Shown here one piece after another: positions 10,125 through 19,429 of a stretch of 64,000 nucleotides of DNA. The translations under genes and the position numbers were made by a program. The DNA is from Roseomonas sp. (GTDB lineage Bacteria; Pseudomonadota; Alphaproteobacteria; Acetobacterales; Acetobacteraceae). The DNA lies in contig JADCFP010000029.1 of assembly GCA_020249465.1 (NCBI GenBank), positions 1 through 64,000 on the forward strand. Reading direction: 5' to 3'. The notes beneath the pieces were generated by a model that saw nothing but the letters and a program-made list of their open reading frames with translations, was not told the origin of the DNA and searched no databases. Position 1 is the first letter of the stretch; each line of letters starts with the position of its first letter.

Positions 10125-10157
10125 TCAAGGGGCCTGGGCCTCAGGAGGAGTGCTATC

Positions 10158-11015
10158 ATGAGGGACGCCTTCGACATGCACCAATCCACGCGCCGTATCG
10201 GGCGCGTGCGATTGAAGCTGCGCGATCTGGAAGCCGGCGCGGCGTTTTATGAAAACATCCTCGGTCTCAGGCGGATTTCCGCCGAGGCCGGGCGCGTGGT
10301 GCTCGGCACCACCAAGACAGCTTTGCTGGAATTGATCGCGGCGCCAGCGGCGGCGGCGCGTAACCCGCGCGATGCGGGGCTGTTCCACACCGCCTTCCTG
10401 TTGCCAAGCCGGGCTTCACTGGGCGCCTGGTTGGCTTTCGCCATGGCCAAGGGCGTGCCCGTGCAAGGCGCTTCCGATCATGTGGTGAGTGAGGCGATCT
10501 ATCTTGCCGATCCTGAAGGCAATGGGATTGAGGTTTACGCCGATACCCCGACTTCAAGCTGGCATGACGCCGCAGGCAAGCTGCTGATGACAACCCAGGC
10601 TTTGGATGCGGATGGCGTGCTCGGCGCTGGGCAGGACGGGGCCTGGCAGGGTTTTCCCGACGATGGCCTGATTGGCCATATCCATCTTCAGGTGGGCGAT
10701 ACCACCGCTGCCGAGAGGTTTTACGGCGATGTGCTTGGCTTTGATCTGACCAAGCGTTTGCCGAAGGCCATTTTCTTCGGCGCCGATGGGTATCACCACC
10801 AAGTCGCGTGTAATACCTGGAACAGCCAGGGCGCTGGCGCGCGGCCCCGTAATGCGACCGGGTTGGATGGGTTTGAACTGCTGGTCCGCCGTTCAGAAGA
10901 TCACGCGGCTATAATGGAACGCGCGGCGCAGGCGGGCCTTGTCGCTGAACATCAGGGAGATAGCGCTATCTTGCGTGATCCTTGGGGCACTAGCGTCACG
11001 CTGCGCGCGGCGTGA
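10158..11015 (+). CDS. VOC-family protein, two glyoxalase/ring-cleavage dioxygenase modules (CatE/MhqO-like)
   Basis: IGRVRLKLRDLEAGAAFYENILGL...DPEGNGIEVYAD...GHIHLQVGDTTAAERFYGDVLGFDLT. Confidence 0.85.
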   Translation: MRDAFDMHQSTRRIGRVRLKLRDLEAGAAFYENILGLRRISAEAGRVVLGTTKTALLELIAAPAAAARNPRDAGLFHTAFLLPSRASLGAWLAFAMAKGVPVQGASDHVVSEAIYLADPEGNGIEVYADTPTSSWHDAAGKLLMTTQALDADGVLGAGQDGAWQGFPDDGLIGHIHLQVGDTTAAERFYGDVLGFDLTKRLPKAIFFGADGYHHQVACNTWNSQGAGARPRNATGLDGFELLVRRSEDHAAIMERAAQAGLVAEHQGDSAILRDPWGTSVTLRAA

Positions 11016-11079
11016 CCATGCCTGATCCGCTTGGTTTGCGGGCAGGGTTGCCATGCCGCCCCGCCCGCAAGCCCATGCC

Positions 11080-12051
11080 TTACTGCGGCTGAATGCCAGC
11101 CGCGCGCACCACGGTGGCCCAGCGATCCACCTCAGCCCGCACCAGCCGGGCGAGTGCTTCCGGCCCCTGCTGATCGGCGGCTGCGGGGATGGAGCCCAGA
11201 TCCTCAATGCGCTTGCGGATGGCGGGGTCATTCAGCGCGGCGCGCAAAGCCTCATCCAGCTTTTGCACTACCGGGGCAGGCGTGCCGCGCGGGGCGAAAA
11301 TCGCGTTCCAGCCTTGGAAGATATAATCAGGCACGCCGGCTTCGGGCGCCGAGGGCACGCCCGGCGCATTGGGGTTGCGCGTGGTGGCCGCCGTCAGCAG
11401 GCCGCGCATGGTGCCTGCCTGGATTTGCGGCACGGCGGCAGGGGCAAGCAGGCACGCACTATCCACCTGCTGCGCCACCACATCATTCAGCGCCGGGCCT
11501 TCGCCGCGATAGGGTACTTCATTCATCCGCGCGCCGGTCAGATGCGCAAATAGCGAACAAGCAAGGTGATTGGTCGAACCGATCCCGGCATTGGCATTGG
11601 AAACCTGGTTCGGATTGGCGCGGACTCGTGCCAGGAATTCCTGCATGGTCTGTGCGGGGAAGCCATTGCGCACCACGAAAAACAGCGGCGTGCCGGCAAT
11701 CAGCCCAATTGGCTGCAATTCGCGCGGATCATATTGGATGGAACGATAAATCGAAGGTGCGGCGGAATGGCTGCCAAGGCTGCCGACCGTCAGCGTATAG
11801 CCATCTGGTGCCGCTTGCGCACCGCGCGCCCCGCCAATGGTGCCGCCGGCGCCCGAGACATTTTCCACCGTGATGCGCTGGTTCAGCGTTTTCATCATGT
11901 GATCGGCAGCGATACGCGCCAGCACATCGGTGGCACCCCCTGGGGCAAAGACCACGATCATATTGATAGTGCGATTGGGGAAATCCTGCGCGGCGGCAGG
12001 CTGGGCAAGACCCAGGCAGAGCGCGGCAAGGGCCGTGATGATGCGTTTCAT
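11080..12051 (-). CDS. Bug/TctC-family substrate-binding protein
   Basis: FPNRTINMIVVFAPGGATDVLARI...VENVSGAGGTIGGARGAQAAPDGYTLTVG. Confidence 0.9.
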   Translation of the reverse strand: MKRIITALAALCLGLAQPAAAQDFPNRTINMIVVFAPGGATDVLARIAADHMMKTLNQRITVENVSGAGGTIGGARGAQAAPDGYTLTVGSLGSHSAAPSIYRSIQYDPRELQPIGLIAGTPLFFVVRNGFPAQTMQEFLARVRANPNQVSNANAGIGSTNHLACSLFAHLTGARMNEVPYRGEGPALNDVVAQQVDSACLLAPAAVPQIQAGTMRGLLTAATTRNPNAPGVPSAPEAGVPDYIFQGWNAIFAPRGTPAPVVQKLDEALRAALNDPAIRKRIEDLGSIPAAADQQGPEALARLVRAEVDRWATVVRAAGIQPQ

Positions 12052-12202
12052 AGTGCTTCCTCCCGTAGGGCGCCTTGGCGGGTTTGCCCCGTTCTGCCCA
12101 TAAGCATGGAAGCTTCCCCTTAGGCCCGCCGTCAAGCGCCACCCCTTGCGCCAATGGCCCTGGCGTTTCAGGGTCTGGCACGTAAGCCCCAAGGAGAACC
12201 CC

Positions 12203-13171
12203 ATGCTGCCGCCGCGCGAGAAAATGACCATCTGCTTCGCCCATGTCGCCTATCGCTTTGCCGATCGCTTTGCCGTGCGCAACACCGGGATTGATTTCTT
12301 CGAAGTGCGCAATCGGGATGATCTGGATGCGAGGATTGCGGGCGCCGATGTGCTGGTCTGTTCCGGGCTGTGGCGGAATGATTTGCCCAAGCTCTCCCCC
12401 CGCTTGCGCTTTGTGCAATCCGCCAGCGCCGGGACGGATCAATATGACCGCGATGTGATGCGCGCGGCGGGTATCAGGCTGGCGAGTGCGCAAGGCTGCA
12501 ATGCCAATGCGGTCAGCGAACATGCCATTGCGCTGATGCTGGGCATCCTCCGCCGCGTGCCGGAAGCGCGCGACAATCAGGCCAAGCGCTTCTGGCGCGG
12601 CATGATGGGCGATTTCGCCAAGCGCGAGGATGAAGCCGGCGGCAAGACCGTGATTGTGGTCGGCACCGGGCGCATCGGCGGGCGGATTGCGCGCATCTGT
12701 AAAGCGCTTGATATGCAGGTGATTGGCGTGCGCCGTGATGCCTCGGCTGGGGCGAATGGCGCGGATGAGGTGCATTCCTTCCAGAACCTGCCGGTACTTT
12801 TGCCACGCGCGGATTTTGTGGTGCTGGCCTGCCCGCTGACCGATGAAACGCGCGGGTTGATTGGCGCTGCGGCGCTGGCCGCGATGAAGCCCACCGCGCA
12901 TATCGTGAATGTCGCGCGCGGGCGTGTGGTGGATGAACCGGCTTTGATTGCGGCTTTGCAGGCCGGGCGCATTGCCGGTGCTGCCTTGGATGTGACGGTG
13001 GATGAACCGCTGCCGGAAGCAAGCCCGCTTTGGACCATGCCCAATGTGCTGATCACGCCGCATACAGGGGGCGAGACGCATAAATACGAAGACAATGTGC
13101 TGGATATGATGATGGAAAATCTGAACCGGCAATGGCGCGGTGAAACCGCCTTGTTCAACCAGATTGTGTGA
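12203..13171 (+). CDS. D-2-hydroxyacid dehydrogenase
   Basis: VVGTGRIGGRIARICKALDMQVIGVRR...IVNVARGRVVDEPALIAALQAGRIAGAALDV. Confidence 0.92.
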   Translation: MLPPREKMTICFAHVAYRFADRFAVRNTGIDFFEVRNRDDLDARIAGADVLVCSGLWRNDLPKLSPRLRFVQSASAGTDQYDRDVMRAAGIRLASAQGCNANAVSEHAIALMLGILRRVPEARDNQAKRFWRGMMGDFAKREDEAGGKTVIVVGTGRIGGRIARICKALDMQVIGVRRDASAGANGADEVHSFQNLPVLLPRADFVVLACPLTDETRGLIGAAALAAMKPTAHIVNVARGRVVDEPALIAALQAGRIAGAALDVTVDEPLPEASPLWTMPNVLITPHTGGETHKYEDNVLDMMMENLNRQWRGETALFNQIV

Positions 13172-13179
13172 GGTGCGTG

Positions 13180-14571
13180 ATGCAGAGCCGTGAAGGCGCG
13201 CTTGCCCGCGCCGCAACCTATTTCGATGATGGCAGCTACAAGAAATTGCTGACCGATCTTGTCGCCATCCCCTCCACCGCGCAGGAGCCGGGGCATGAGG
13301 CCGATTTGCGCCATTACCTGGAAGGCGCGATTGGGCCGTGGCTGGAAAGGTTAGGCTTTGCCGTCACCATCCATCCCAATCCACTGGAAGGCTTTGGCCC
13401 GATTTTGACCGGGGTGCGGATTGAAGATGCGGCGAAACCCACCGTGCTGCTTTATGGCCATGGCGATACGGTTCGTGGCCTGGATGAACAATGGCGCCCA
13501 GGGCTGAAGCCTTGGGAATTATACGAAGAAGATGGCCGCTGGTATGGCCGGGGTTCCGCCGACAATAAGGGCCAGCATGCGCTGAATATCGCAGCGCTTG
13601 AAGCGGTGCTGGCGGAACGCGGCGGCAAGCTTGGCTTCAATGTGAAGATCGTGCTCGAAATGGCGGAAGAACGTGGTTCGCGTGGTTTGCGCGAATTCGT
13701 TTCTGCCAATCGAGAATTGCTCGCCGCCGATGTGCTGATTGCCTCTGACGGGCCACGTTGTGAACCAGATGTGCCCACCATCGCCACCGGTACGCGGGGC
13801 ATTTTCCAGTTTGATCTGGTGCTGAAGCTGCGCGCTGGTGGCGTGCATTCCGGCCATTGGGGCGGGCTGACCACGGACCCCGCGATTCGGCTCAGCCACG
13901 CGATTGGTGCGATTACTGATGCGCGCGGCAAGATCCTGGTGCGCGATTGGCTGCCGCAAAATGGCGTGCCGGCGGAAGTGCGCGGCGTGCTGGATGGCTG
14001 CCCGGTGGGGGGTGGCGATGGTGCGGCCACGATTGACGCCGATTGGGGTGAGCCAGGCCTGACGCCTGCCGAGAAAATCTATGGCTGGAACAGCTTCATT
14101 GTGCTGGCGATGCTCTCCGGCAAGCCGGATGCGCCGGTGAATGCTGTGGCACCCGATGCGCGCGCCACCTGCCATATCCGCTATACGGTGGATACTGATC
14201 CAAACACTTTTGAGGCATCGCTCCGTCGCCATCTGAATGAACAGGGTTTTGGCGATATTGTGATCGAAAATGCTGGGGTGCGCATGGCGGCTTCCCGCAC
14301 GCCGCCCAATCACCCTTGGGTGCGCTGGGCGCAGGACAGCATGCAGAAAACGCTGGGCAAGCGCGTGCAGATCATCCCCAATTCCTCGGGCGGGCTGCCG
14401 GGCGATGTATTTGTGGACCATATCGGCGTGCCGCTGGTTTGGGTGCCTCATTCCTATAATGGCTGCAAACAGCACGGTCCGGATGAGCATTTCCTGATTG
14501 CCCCGGCGCGGGAGGGTATTCTGGCCTTTACCGGCATGTGGTGGGATTTGGGGCAGGGGGGCACACCCTGA
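13180..14571 (+). CDS. M20-family metallopeptidase
   Basis: VLLYGHGDTVRGLDEQW...GRWYGRGSADNKGQ...EMAEERGSRGL. Confidence 0.9.
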   Translation: MQSREGALARAATYFDDGSYKKLLTDLVAIPSTAQEPGHEADLRHYLEGAIGPWLERLGFAVTIHPNPLEGFGPILTGVRIEDAAKPTVLLYGHGDTVRGLDEQWRPGLKPWELYEEDGRWYGRGSADNKGQHALNIAALEAVLAERGGKLGFNVKIVLEMAEERGSRGLREFVSANRELLAADVLIASDGPRCEPDVPTIATGTRGIFQFDLVLKLRAGGVHSGHWGGLTTDPAIRLSHAIGAITDARGKILVRDWLPQNGVPAEVRGVLDGCPVGGGDGAATIDADWGEPGLTPAEKIYGWNSFIVLAMLSGKPDAPVNAVAPDARATCHIRYTVDTDPNTFEASLRRHLNEQGFGDIVIENAGVRMAASRTPPNHPWVRWAQDSMQKTLGKRVQIIPNSSGGLPGDVFVDHIGVPLVWVPHSYNGCKQHGPDEHFLIAPAREGILAFTGMWWDLGQGGTP

Positions 14572-14676
14572 TCCCCGTTACCTTTCTTCACCCGCGCCCT
14601 GCGCTGGCGCAATGCGCGGGTTACAGAAGGGGCGCATAAGCTTCCCACGGCATCACGCCGTTTGCAGGAGTTTGAT

Positions 14677-15264
14677 ATGCATTCCAAAACTTCCCGGACC
14701 CTTTTGCTGGCGTCAGTCTTTGCCCTTGGTGCGGCCGGCTTGGCGTCAGCGCAGCCCGCGCCTGGTGCCGGCCCCGGCCCGCAGGGTTCCTCGCCTCATC
14801 ACATGCACCAGATGCATCACGGCCAGCGCGGCGATGGCATGATGGGCTTTGCCGCCGGTGAGGCTTTCGCCCGCGCCGACGCCAATAATGACGGCAAGGT
14901 GACGCGTGACGAAGCCAATGCCTGGCTGGCCGCGCGCTTCGCCGAAATTGACGCCAATAAGGATGGCGGCCTGACGATCGAAGAAATCCGCGCCTTCTAC
15001 GCTGCCCGCCGCGGCGAAGGGCGTGGCCCGCCTGAGGGGATGCGGGAACGCATGGAAAGCCATCAGTCAGCGCGCTTCCGCTTCATTGATGCGGATTTGG
15101 ATGGCAAGATCACGCTGCCGGAACTCCGCGTCATGGCGGATGCCATGTTCCGGTCCATGGATGCCGATAGCGATGGCGCGCTCACGCGGGCCGAGGTGCA
15201 ACGCCGTGGCCGCCGTGGCGATGGGCCGCGCCCGCAGGCGCCTGGGCAGCCCACGCCGCGGTAA
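14677..15264 (+). CDS. EF-hand calcium-binding periplasmic protein
   Basis: Signal peptide and four EF loops: DANNDGKVTRDE, DANKDGGLTIEE, DADLDGKITLPE, DADSDGALTRAE. Confidence 0.88.
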   Translation: MHSKTSRTLLLASVFALGAAGLASAQPAPGAGPGPQGSSPHHMHQMHHGQRGDGMMGFAAGEAFARADANNDGKVTRDEANAWLAARFAEIDANKDGGLTIEEIRAFYAARRGEGRGPPEGMRERMESHQSARFRFIDADLDGKITLPELRVMADAMFRSMDADSDGALTRAEVQRRGRRGDGPRPQAPGQPTPR

Positions 15265-15277
15265 TTTGGCGATAGGC

Positions 15278-15301
15278 TGACGCGCAAGCCGGGGCGCGTC
15301 A
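15278..15301. terminator. Perfect 8-bp hairpin TGACGCGC-aagccggg-GCGCGTCA between convergent genes
   Basis: Inverted repeat read directly; overlaps the stop codon of the minus-strand lyase. Confidence 0.5.
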
Positions 15302-16198
15302 CGCCTGCTTGGCGGCGATCCTTGCCGCAATCGCCAGAATGCGTTCTGCCTTCTGCACAATCGGGTAATCCACAAAACGCCCATCCACCTGGATGGAAGC
15401 AAGGCCGCCTGCCTCAGCTTCCGCGAAGGCCGCCACAATGCGCTGGGCGCGGGTGATCTCAGCCTCCGGCGGTGAATAGGCTTGATTAGCGGGTGCGATC
15501 TGATCGGGGTGGATACAGAGCCTGCCTTGAAACCCAAGCACCGCACCGCGCGTGCAGGAAGCCTCATAGGCCGCAGTTTCGCGCAATTCGATGAAGACGG
15601 TATCAATCGGCGGTTCCAGCCCGGCAGCGCGGGAGGCGAGCACAAATTCGCTGCGCGCTGGCGCCAATTCATCCTCAGAAAGTGTCCAGGTGATGCCAAG
15701 ATCCGTGGTGTAATCGCCTGCACCAAAAGCCAGACGCCGCACGCGGCCAGAGGGTAGCGCAGCAGCCGCGCGCGCCAGATCACGCAAAGCGACCAGCCCG
15801 CGCGCGGTTTCAATAATCGGCATCAGGTCAATGCCGCCGGCGGGCAGGCCGCGTTCGGCTTCCAGATTGCCGATCATCCAATCCACCGCCAGCAATTGCC
15901 CGGCATCCTCGAGCTTGGGCAGCACAATGCCATCCAACTTGCCGCCGATTACGGAGTGGAGATCGCCAAAGCAAAAGGGTGTGTCGAAGGCATTGACGCG
16001 CACATAGGCGCGGCATTGGCGCGGCCTTTCCAAAGCCGCCCGCACCGCACCACGCGCTGCCGGCTTGGCGGCAATGGCAACCGCATCTTCCAAATCCAGA
16101 ATGGCGGCATCCGCGCCCACCTGAAGCACTTTTTCCGCCCGGCGGGGATGGTCGCCCGGGGCAAAGAGAAAACTGCGATTGGGGCCAGGTGCGTTCAT
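15299..16198 (-). CDS. HpcH/HpaI aldolase / citrate-lyase-beta-like CoA ester lyase
   Basis: MNAPGPNRSFLFAPGDHPRRAEKVLQVGADAAILDLEDAVAIAAKPAAR...RLCIHPDQIAPANQAYSPPEAEI. Confidence 0.9.
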   Translation of the reverse strand: MNAPGPNRSFLFAPGDHPRRAEKVLQVGADAAILDLEDAVAIAAKPAARGAVRAALERPRQCRAYVRVNAFDTPFCFGDLHSVIGGKLDGIVLPKLEDAGQLLAVDWMIGNLEAERGLPAGGIDLMPIIETARGLVALRDLARAAAALPSGRVRRLAFGAGDYTTDLGITWTLSEDELAPARSEFVLASRAAGLEPPIDTVFIELRETAAYEASCTRGAVLGFQGRLCIHPDQIAPANQAYSPPEAEITRAQRIVAAFAEAEAGGLASIQVDGRFVDYPIVQKAERILAIAARIAAKQA

Positions 16199-16323
16199 CT
16201 GTTTCTGCCTTGCAAGGTGATGCGTATGAACCCGAGTCATAGGCGGCCATAGCCCCCAAGACCAGAGCTTTACAGCCCCGCCCGGGCATGCGGAGATACG
16301 TGAAACACCCAGGAGGAAACACC

Positions 16324-17751
16324 ATGATGGATGCGCTACCCGGCACCCTGGCTGATGCCGATACCAAGAACCAGGCCCCAATTTCCAGTCAATTGGCGGG
16401 TTTCGCCGCACAACTCCGCGCCGAAGACATCCCCGCCGATGTGATCGAGCAAGCCAAGCGCCATATGCTGGATTGCCTTGGCATTGCGCTTGCCTCCACC
16501 AGTTTTGATTTTGCCCATCGCACGGCCAATGCGCTGCAAAGCCTGGCCGGTGCCGGCGCGCATCCCGTGATTGGCTATGCCATGCGCCTGCCGCTGCGTG
16601 ACGCGGTGATGCTGAATGGTACGCTGATGCATGGGCTTGATTTTGACGACACGCATTCAGACGCCGTGGTGCATGGATCAGCCAGTGCGGTGCCGACTGC
16701 CCTTGGCATGGCGCGCGAACATGGCGCGAGCGGCATGGAAGCCTTGCTTGCCTATATCATCGGCATTGAAGCTTCGTCGCGCATTGGTGCGGCCGCACAG
16801 GGCGCGTTTCACCAGCTTGGTTTTCACCCAACGGGCATGGTTGGCACCTTTGGTGCTTCGCTCACCGCCGGGCGCTTGGCAGGCGCAACGGCCGCGCAAA
16901 TGGCGGCGGCCCAGGGCGTTATTCTTTCCATGGCGGCGGGTTCGCTCGAGTTTCTGGAAGATGGGTCCTGGACCAAGCGCATTCATCCCGGCTGGGCGGG
17001 CGTTTGCGGCATTACCGCAACCGCACTTGCCCGCGCCGGTTTCAAGGCGCCGCCGGCAGCTTATGAAGGGCGCTTTGGCCTGTTCCGCACCTATCTGGGC
17101 GGCAAGGCGCCGGCCGGCTTTGCGGCGCGCTGCACGGAAGCACTCGGCAATTTGTGGGAATTCCGCAATGTCGCGCTCAAGCCCTATCCCTGCTGCCATT
17201 TCAATCATGCGATTGCGGATGCCACACTTGCGCTAAGGCGCAAGCACGGCCTGACGCCGGAGATGATCCGCAGCATGACCGCACTGCTCTCGCCCGGCCA
17301 ATACAAGATTGTCTGCCAGCCGGAAGAAGCGAAGAAGGCGCCGGCCAATTCCTATGACGCGCAATTCAGCATCCATTACACCATGGCGGCTTCCATTGTG
17401 CATGGCCGATTCACGCTGAATGAATTGGATGAACAGGCGATCCGCGATCCGCGCGTGTTGGAGCTTTGCCAACGCGCGCATTACGGCGAAGACCCCGCTT
17501 CGCGCTTCCCGCGCTATTATTCCGGTGAGGTGGTGATTGAAACCACCGATGGCCGCACGCTGCGCCATCGGGAGGAATTCAATCGCGGCTCTGACGGCCA
17601 GCCTTTGAGTGCGGCGGATGTCGAACAGAAATTCCGTGATAATGCCGGGCGCGTGATGTCACCCGCGCGGATTGAACGCGTGATTGATCTGGCGATGTCA
17701 CTCGAAAAGGCCGAAAGCGTGGTGGCGCTGACAGAGGCGCTGACGGGCTAA
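16324..17751 (+). CDS. MmgE/PrpD-family protein
   Basis: KRHMLDCLGIALAS...LMHGLDFDDTHSDAVVHGSASAVPTALGMARE. Confidence 0.92.
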   Translation: MMDALPGTLADADTKNQAPISSQLAGFAAQLRAEDIPADVIEQAKRHMLDCLGIALASTSFDFAHRTANALQSLAGAGAHPVIGYAMRLPLRDAVMLNGTLMHGLDFDDTHSDAVVHGSASAVPTALGMAREHGASGMEALLAYIIGIEASSRIGAAAQGAFHQLGFHPTGMVGTFGASLTAGRLAGATAAQMAAAQGVILSMAAGSLEFLEDGSWTKRIHPGWAGVCGITATALARAGFKAPPAAYEGRFGLFRTYLGGKAPAGFAARCTEALGNLWEFRNVALKPYPCCHFNHAIADATLALRRKHGLTPEMIRSMTALLSPGQYKIVCQPEEAKKAPANSYDAQFSIHYTMAASIVHGRFTLNELDEQAIRDPRVLELCQRAHYGEDPASRFPRYYSGEVVIETTDGRTLRHREEFNRGSDGQPLSAADVEQKFRDNAGRVMSPARIERVIDLAMSLEKAESVVALTEALTG

Positions 17752-17769
17752 AATCAGCGCGGCTTTTTT
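17737..17769 (+). terminator. Rho-independent terminator after the MmgE/PrpD gene
   Basis: gcgctga-cgggctaaaa-tcagcgc followed by ggctttttt; the gene's TAA is in the loop. Confidence 0.7.
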
Positions 17770-17792
17770 GTGTTGAGGAAGGAAGCAAAAGC

Positions 17793-18281
17793 GTGACGAT
17801 TATAGCCGGTAGGGAACGCGGCAATTTCCTGGAGGATTTTGCGCCGGGCCAGGTGTTTGAACATTGGCCCGGCCGCACCATTACGGAAGCCGACAATATC
17901 CAATTCAGCCTGCTGACCATGAACCAGCATCCGATGCATTGCGATGCGGATTTCGCCGCGCGGTCTGAATTCGGCAAGCCCTTGGTCAATTCTGCGCTGA
18001 CGCTTGCGATTGTGACCGGCATGACGGTGGCTGATATTTCCTTCAATGCCATTGCCAATCTCGGCTGGAAGGATATCGCGCTGACTGCGCCGGTGTTTCC
18101 AGGCGATACGATTTATGCGCGCACTACAGTGACCGATGTACGCGCCAGCAAATCCCGCCCCAATCAGGGCATCGTGACCACCAAGACCGAAGGCTACAAG
18201 GCCGATGGTACGGTGTTTCTTTCCTTTGAACGGGTGAGCCTGGTGCCCAAGCGCGGCGCCGGCGTGAAGGCATCAAAATGA
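17793..18281 (+). CDS. MaoC-family (hotdog) dehydratase
   Basis: GNFLEDFAPGQVFEHWPGRTITEADNIQFSLLTMNQHPMHCDADFAA; GTG start. Confidence 0.9.
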   Translation: MTIIAGRERGNFLEDFAPGQVFEHWPGRTITEADNIQFSLLTMNQHPMHCDADFAARSEFGKPLVNSALTLAIVTGMTVADISFNAIANLGWKDIALTAPVFPGDTIYARTTVTDVRASKSRPNQGIVTTKTEGYKADGTVFLSFERVSLVPKRGAGVKASK

Positions 18282-19429
18282 GCGATTTGGACGAACAGGA
18301 AAAACTGGTTCTCGATTCCGTTGCACGGTTTCTGGAACGCCATGTGCGGCCCGTGGCGTCCAAGCTCGAGCATGAAGACGCCTATCCGCATGAAATAGTG
18401 GCGCGGATGAAGGAAATGGGGCTGTTCGGCGCCATCATCCCGCAGGAATTCGGCGGCTTGGGTCTAAGGCCCTCCACCTATGCGCGGATCATTGAATTGA
18501 TTTCTGAGGAATGGATGTCGGTCTCCGGCATCCTGAATTCGCACCTGATCATGGCGCGGATTGTGGACAAGATGGGCACGCCCGCACAGCGCGCGCGTTT
18601 CCTGCCACAATTCGCCACCGGTGAATTGCGTGGCGGGCTTGCGCTGACGGAACCGGATTGCGGGACGGATTTGCAGGCCATTCGCACCGTGGCGCGGCGT
18701 GATAGCGATAATTACATCATCAATGGCACGAAAACCTGGATCAGCAATGGCATTGAAGGCAGTTGCTTTGCGTTGCTGGTTAAAACCAATCCGGCAGCAG
18801 AACCGCGCCATCATGGCATGGCGATGTTCATCGCCGAAAAAGGGCCGGGCTTCACGGTTTCCCGAAAGCTCGAAAAGCTTGGCTATAAGGGGATTGATAG
18901 CGCTGAGCTGGTTTTTACCGATTATCGCATTCCTGCTGATCGGCTGATTGGCGGCGTGGAGGGCAAGGGCCTTGCTTGCGCCATTGCCGGGTTGGAACTT
19001 GGGCGCGTCAATGTCGCAGCGCGTGGTGTAGGGGTCGCGAAGCGCGCGCTTGATGAAGCGGTGCGTTATTCGCAGCAGCGTAAGACCTTCGGCAAATTCA
19101 TCCACGAACACCAGGCCATCGCGCTGAAGTTGGCCGATATGGCGGTGCGTGTGGAAGCGGCGCGGTTGCTCACCGAAAAAGCCGCGCATGCCTTGGATCG
19201 CGGTGATCGTTCGGATTATGAGGCCGGGATGGCGAAGCTTTTCGCCACCGAAGCCGCGGTGGAAAACAGCCTGGAAGCCATGCGCATTCATGGCGGCTAT
19301 GGCTATTCCAAGGAATTCGTCGTCGAACGGCTTTATCGCGATGCGCCGCTTTTGGTGATTGGCGAGGGTACCAATGAAATCCAGCGGCTGGTGATTGCGA
19401 AGCGCCTGATCGAAAAGAACCCGATCTGA
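18278..19429 (+). CDS. Acyl-CoA dehydrogenase
   Basis: ALTEPDCGTDLQAIRT...NGTKTWISNG...MRIHGGYGYSKEFVVERLYRDAPLLVIGEGTNEIQRLVIAKRL. Confidence 0.95.
   Translation: MSDLDEQEKLVLDSVARFLERHVRPVASKLEHEDAYPHEIVARMKEMGLFGAIIPQEFGGLGLRPSTYARIIELISEEWMSVSGILNSHLIMARIVDKMGTPAQRARFLPQFATGELRGGLALTEPDCGTDLQAIRTVARRDSDNYIINGTKTWISNGIEGSCFALLVKTNPAAEPRHHGMAMFIAEKGPGFTVSRKLEKLGYKGIDSAELVFTDYRIPADRLIGGVEGKGLACAIAGLELGRVNVAARGVGVAKRALDEAVRYSQQRKTFGKFIHEHQAIALKLADMAVRVEAARLLTEKAAHALDRGDRSDYEAGMAKLFATEAAVENSLEAMRIHGGYGYSKEFVVERLYRDAPLLVIGEGTNEIQRLVIAKRLIEKNPI

Noticed and set aside
11016-11079. ttgcgggc/gcccgcaa inverted repeat between convergent VOC and TctC genes
   Set aside because: Plausible ordinary bidirectional terminator; not unusual enough to list as a finding.
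11729-13216. 495-aa minus-strand ORF
   Set aside because: Antisense to the D-2-hydroxyacid dehydrogenase and out of frame with the TctC gene; low-complexity His/Arg-rich text.
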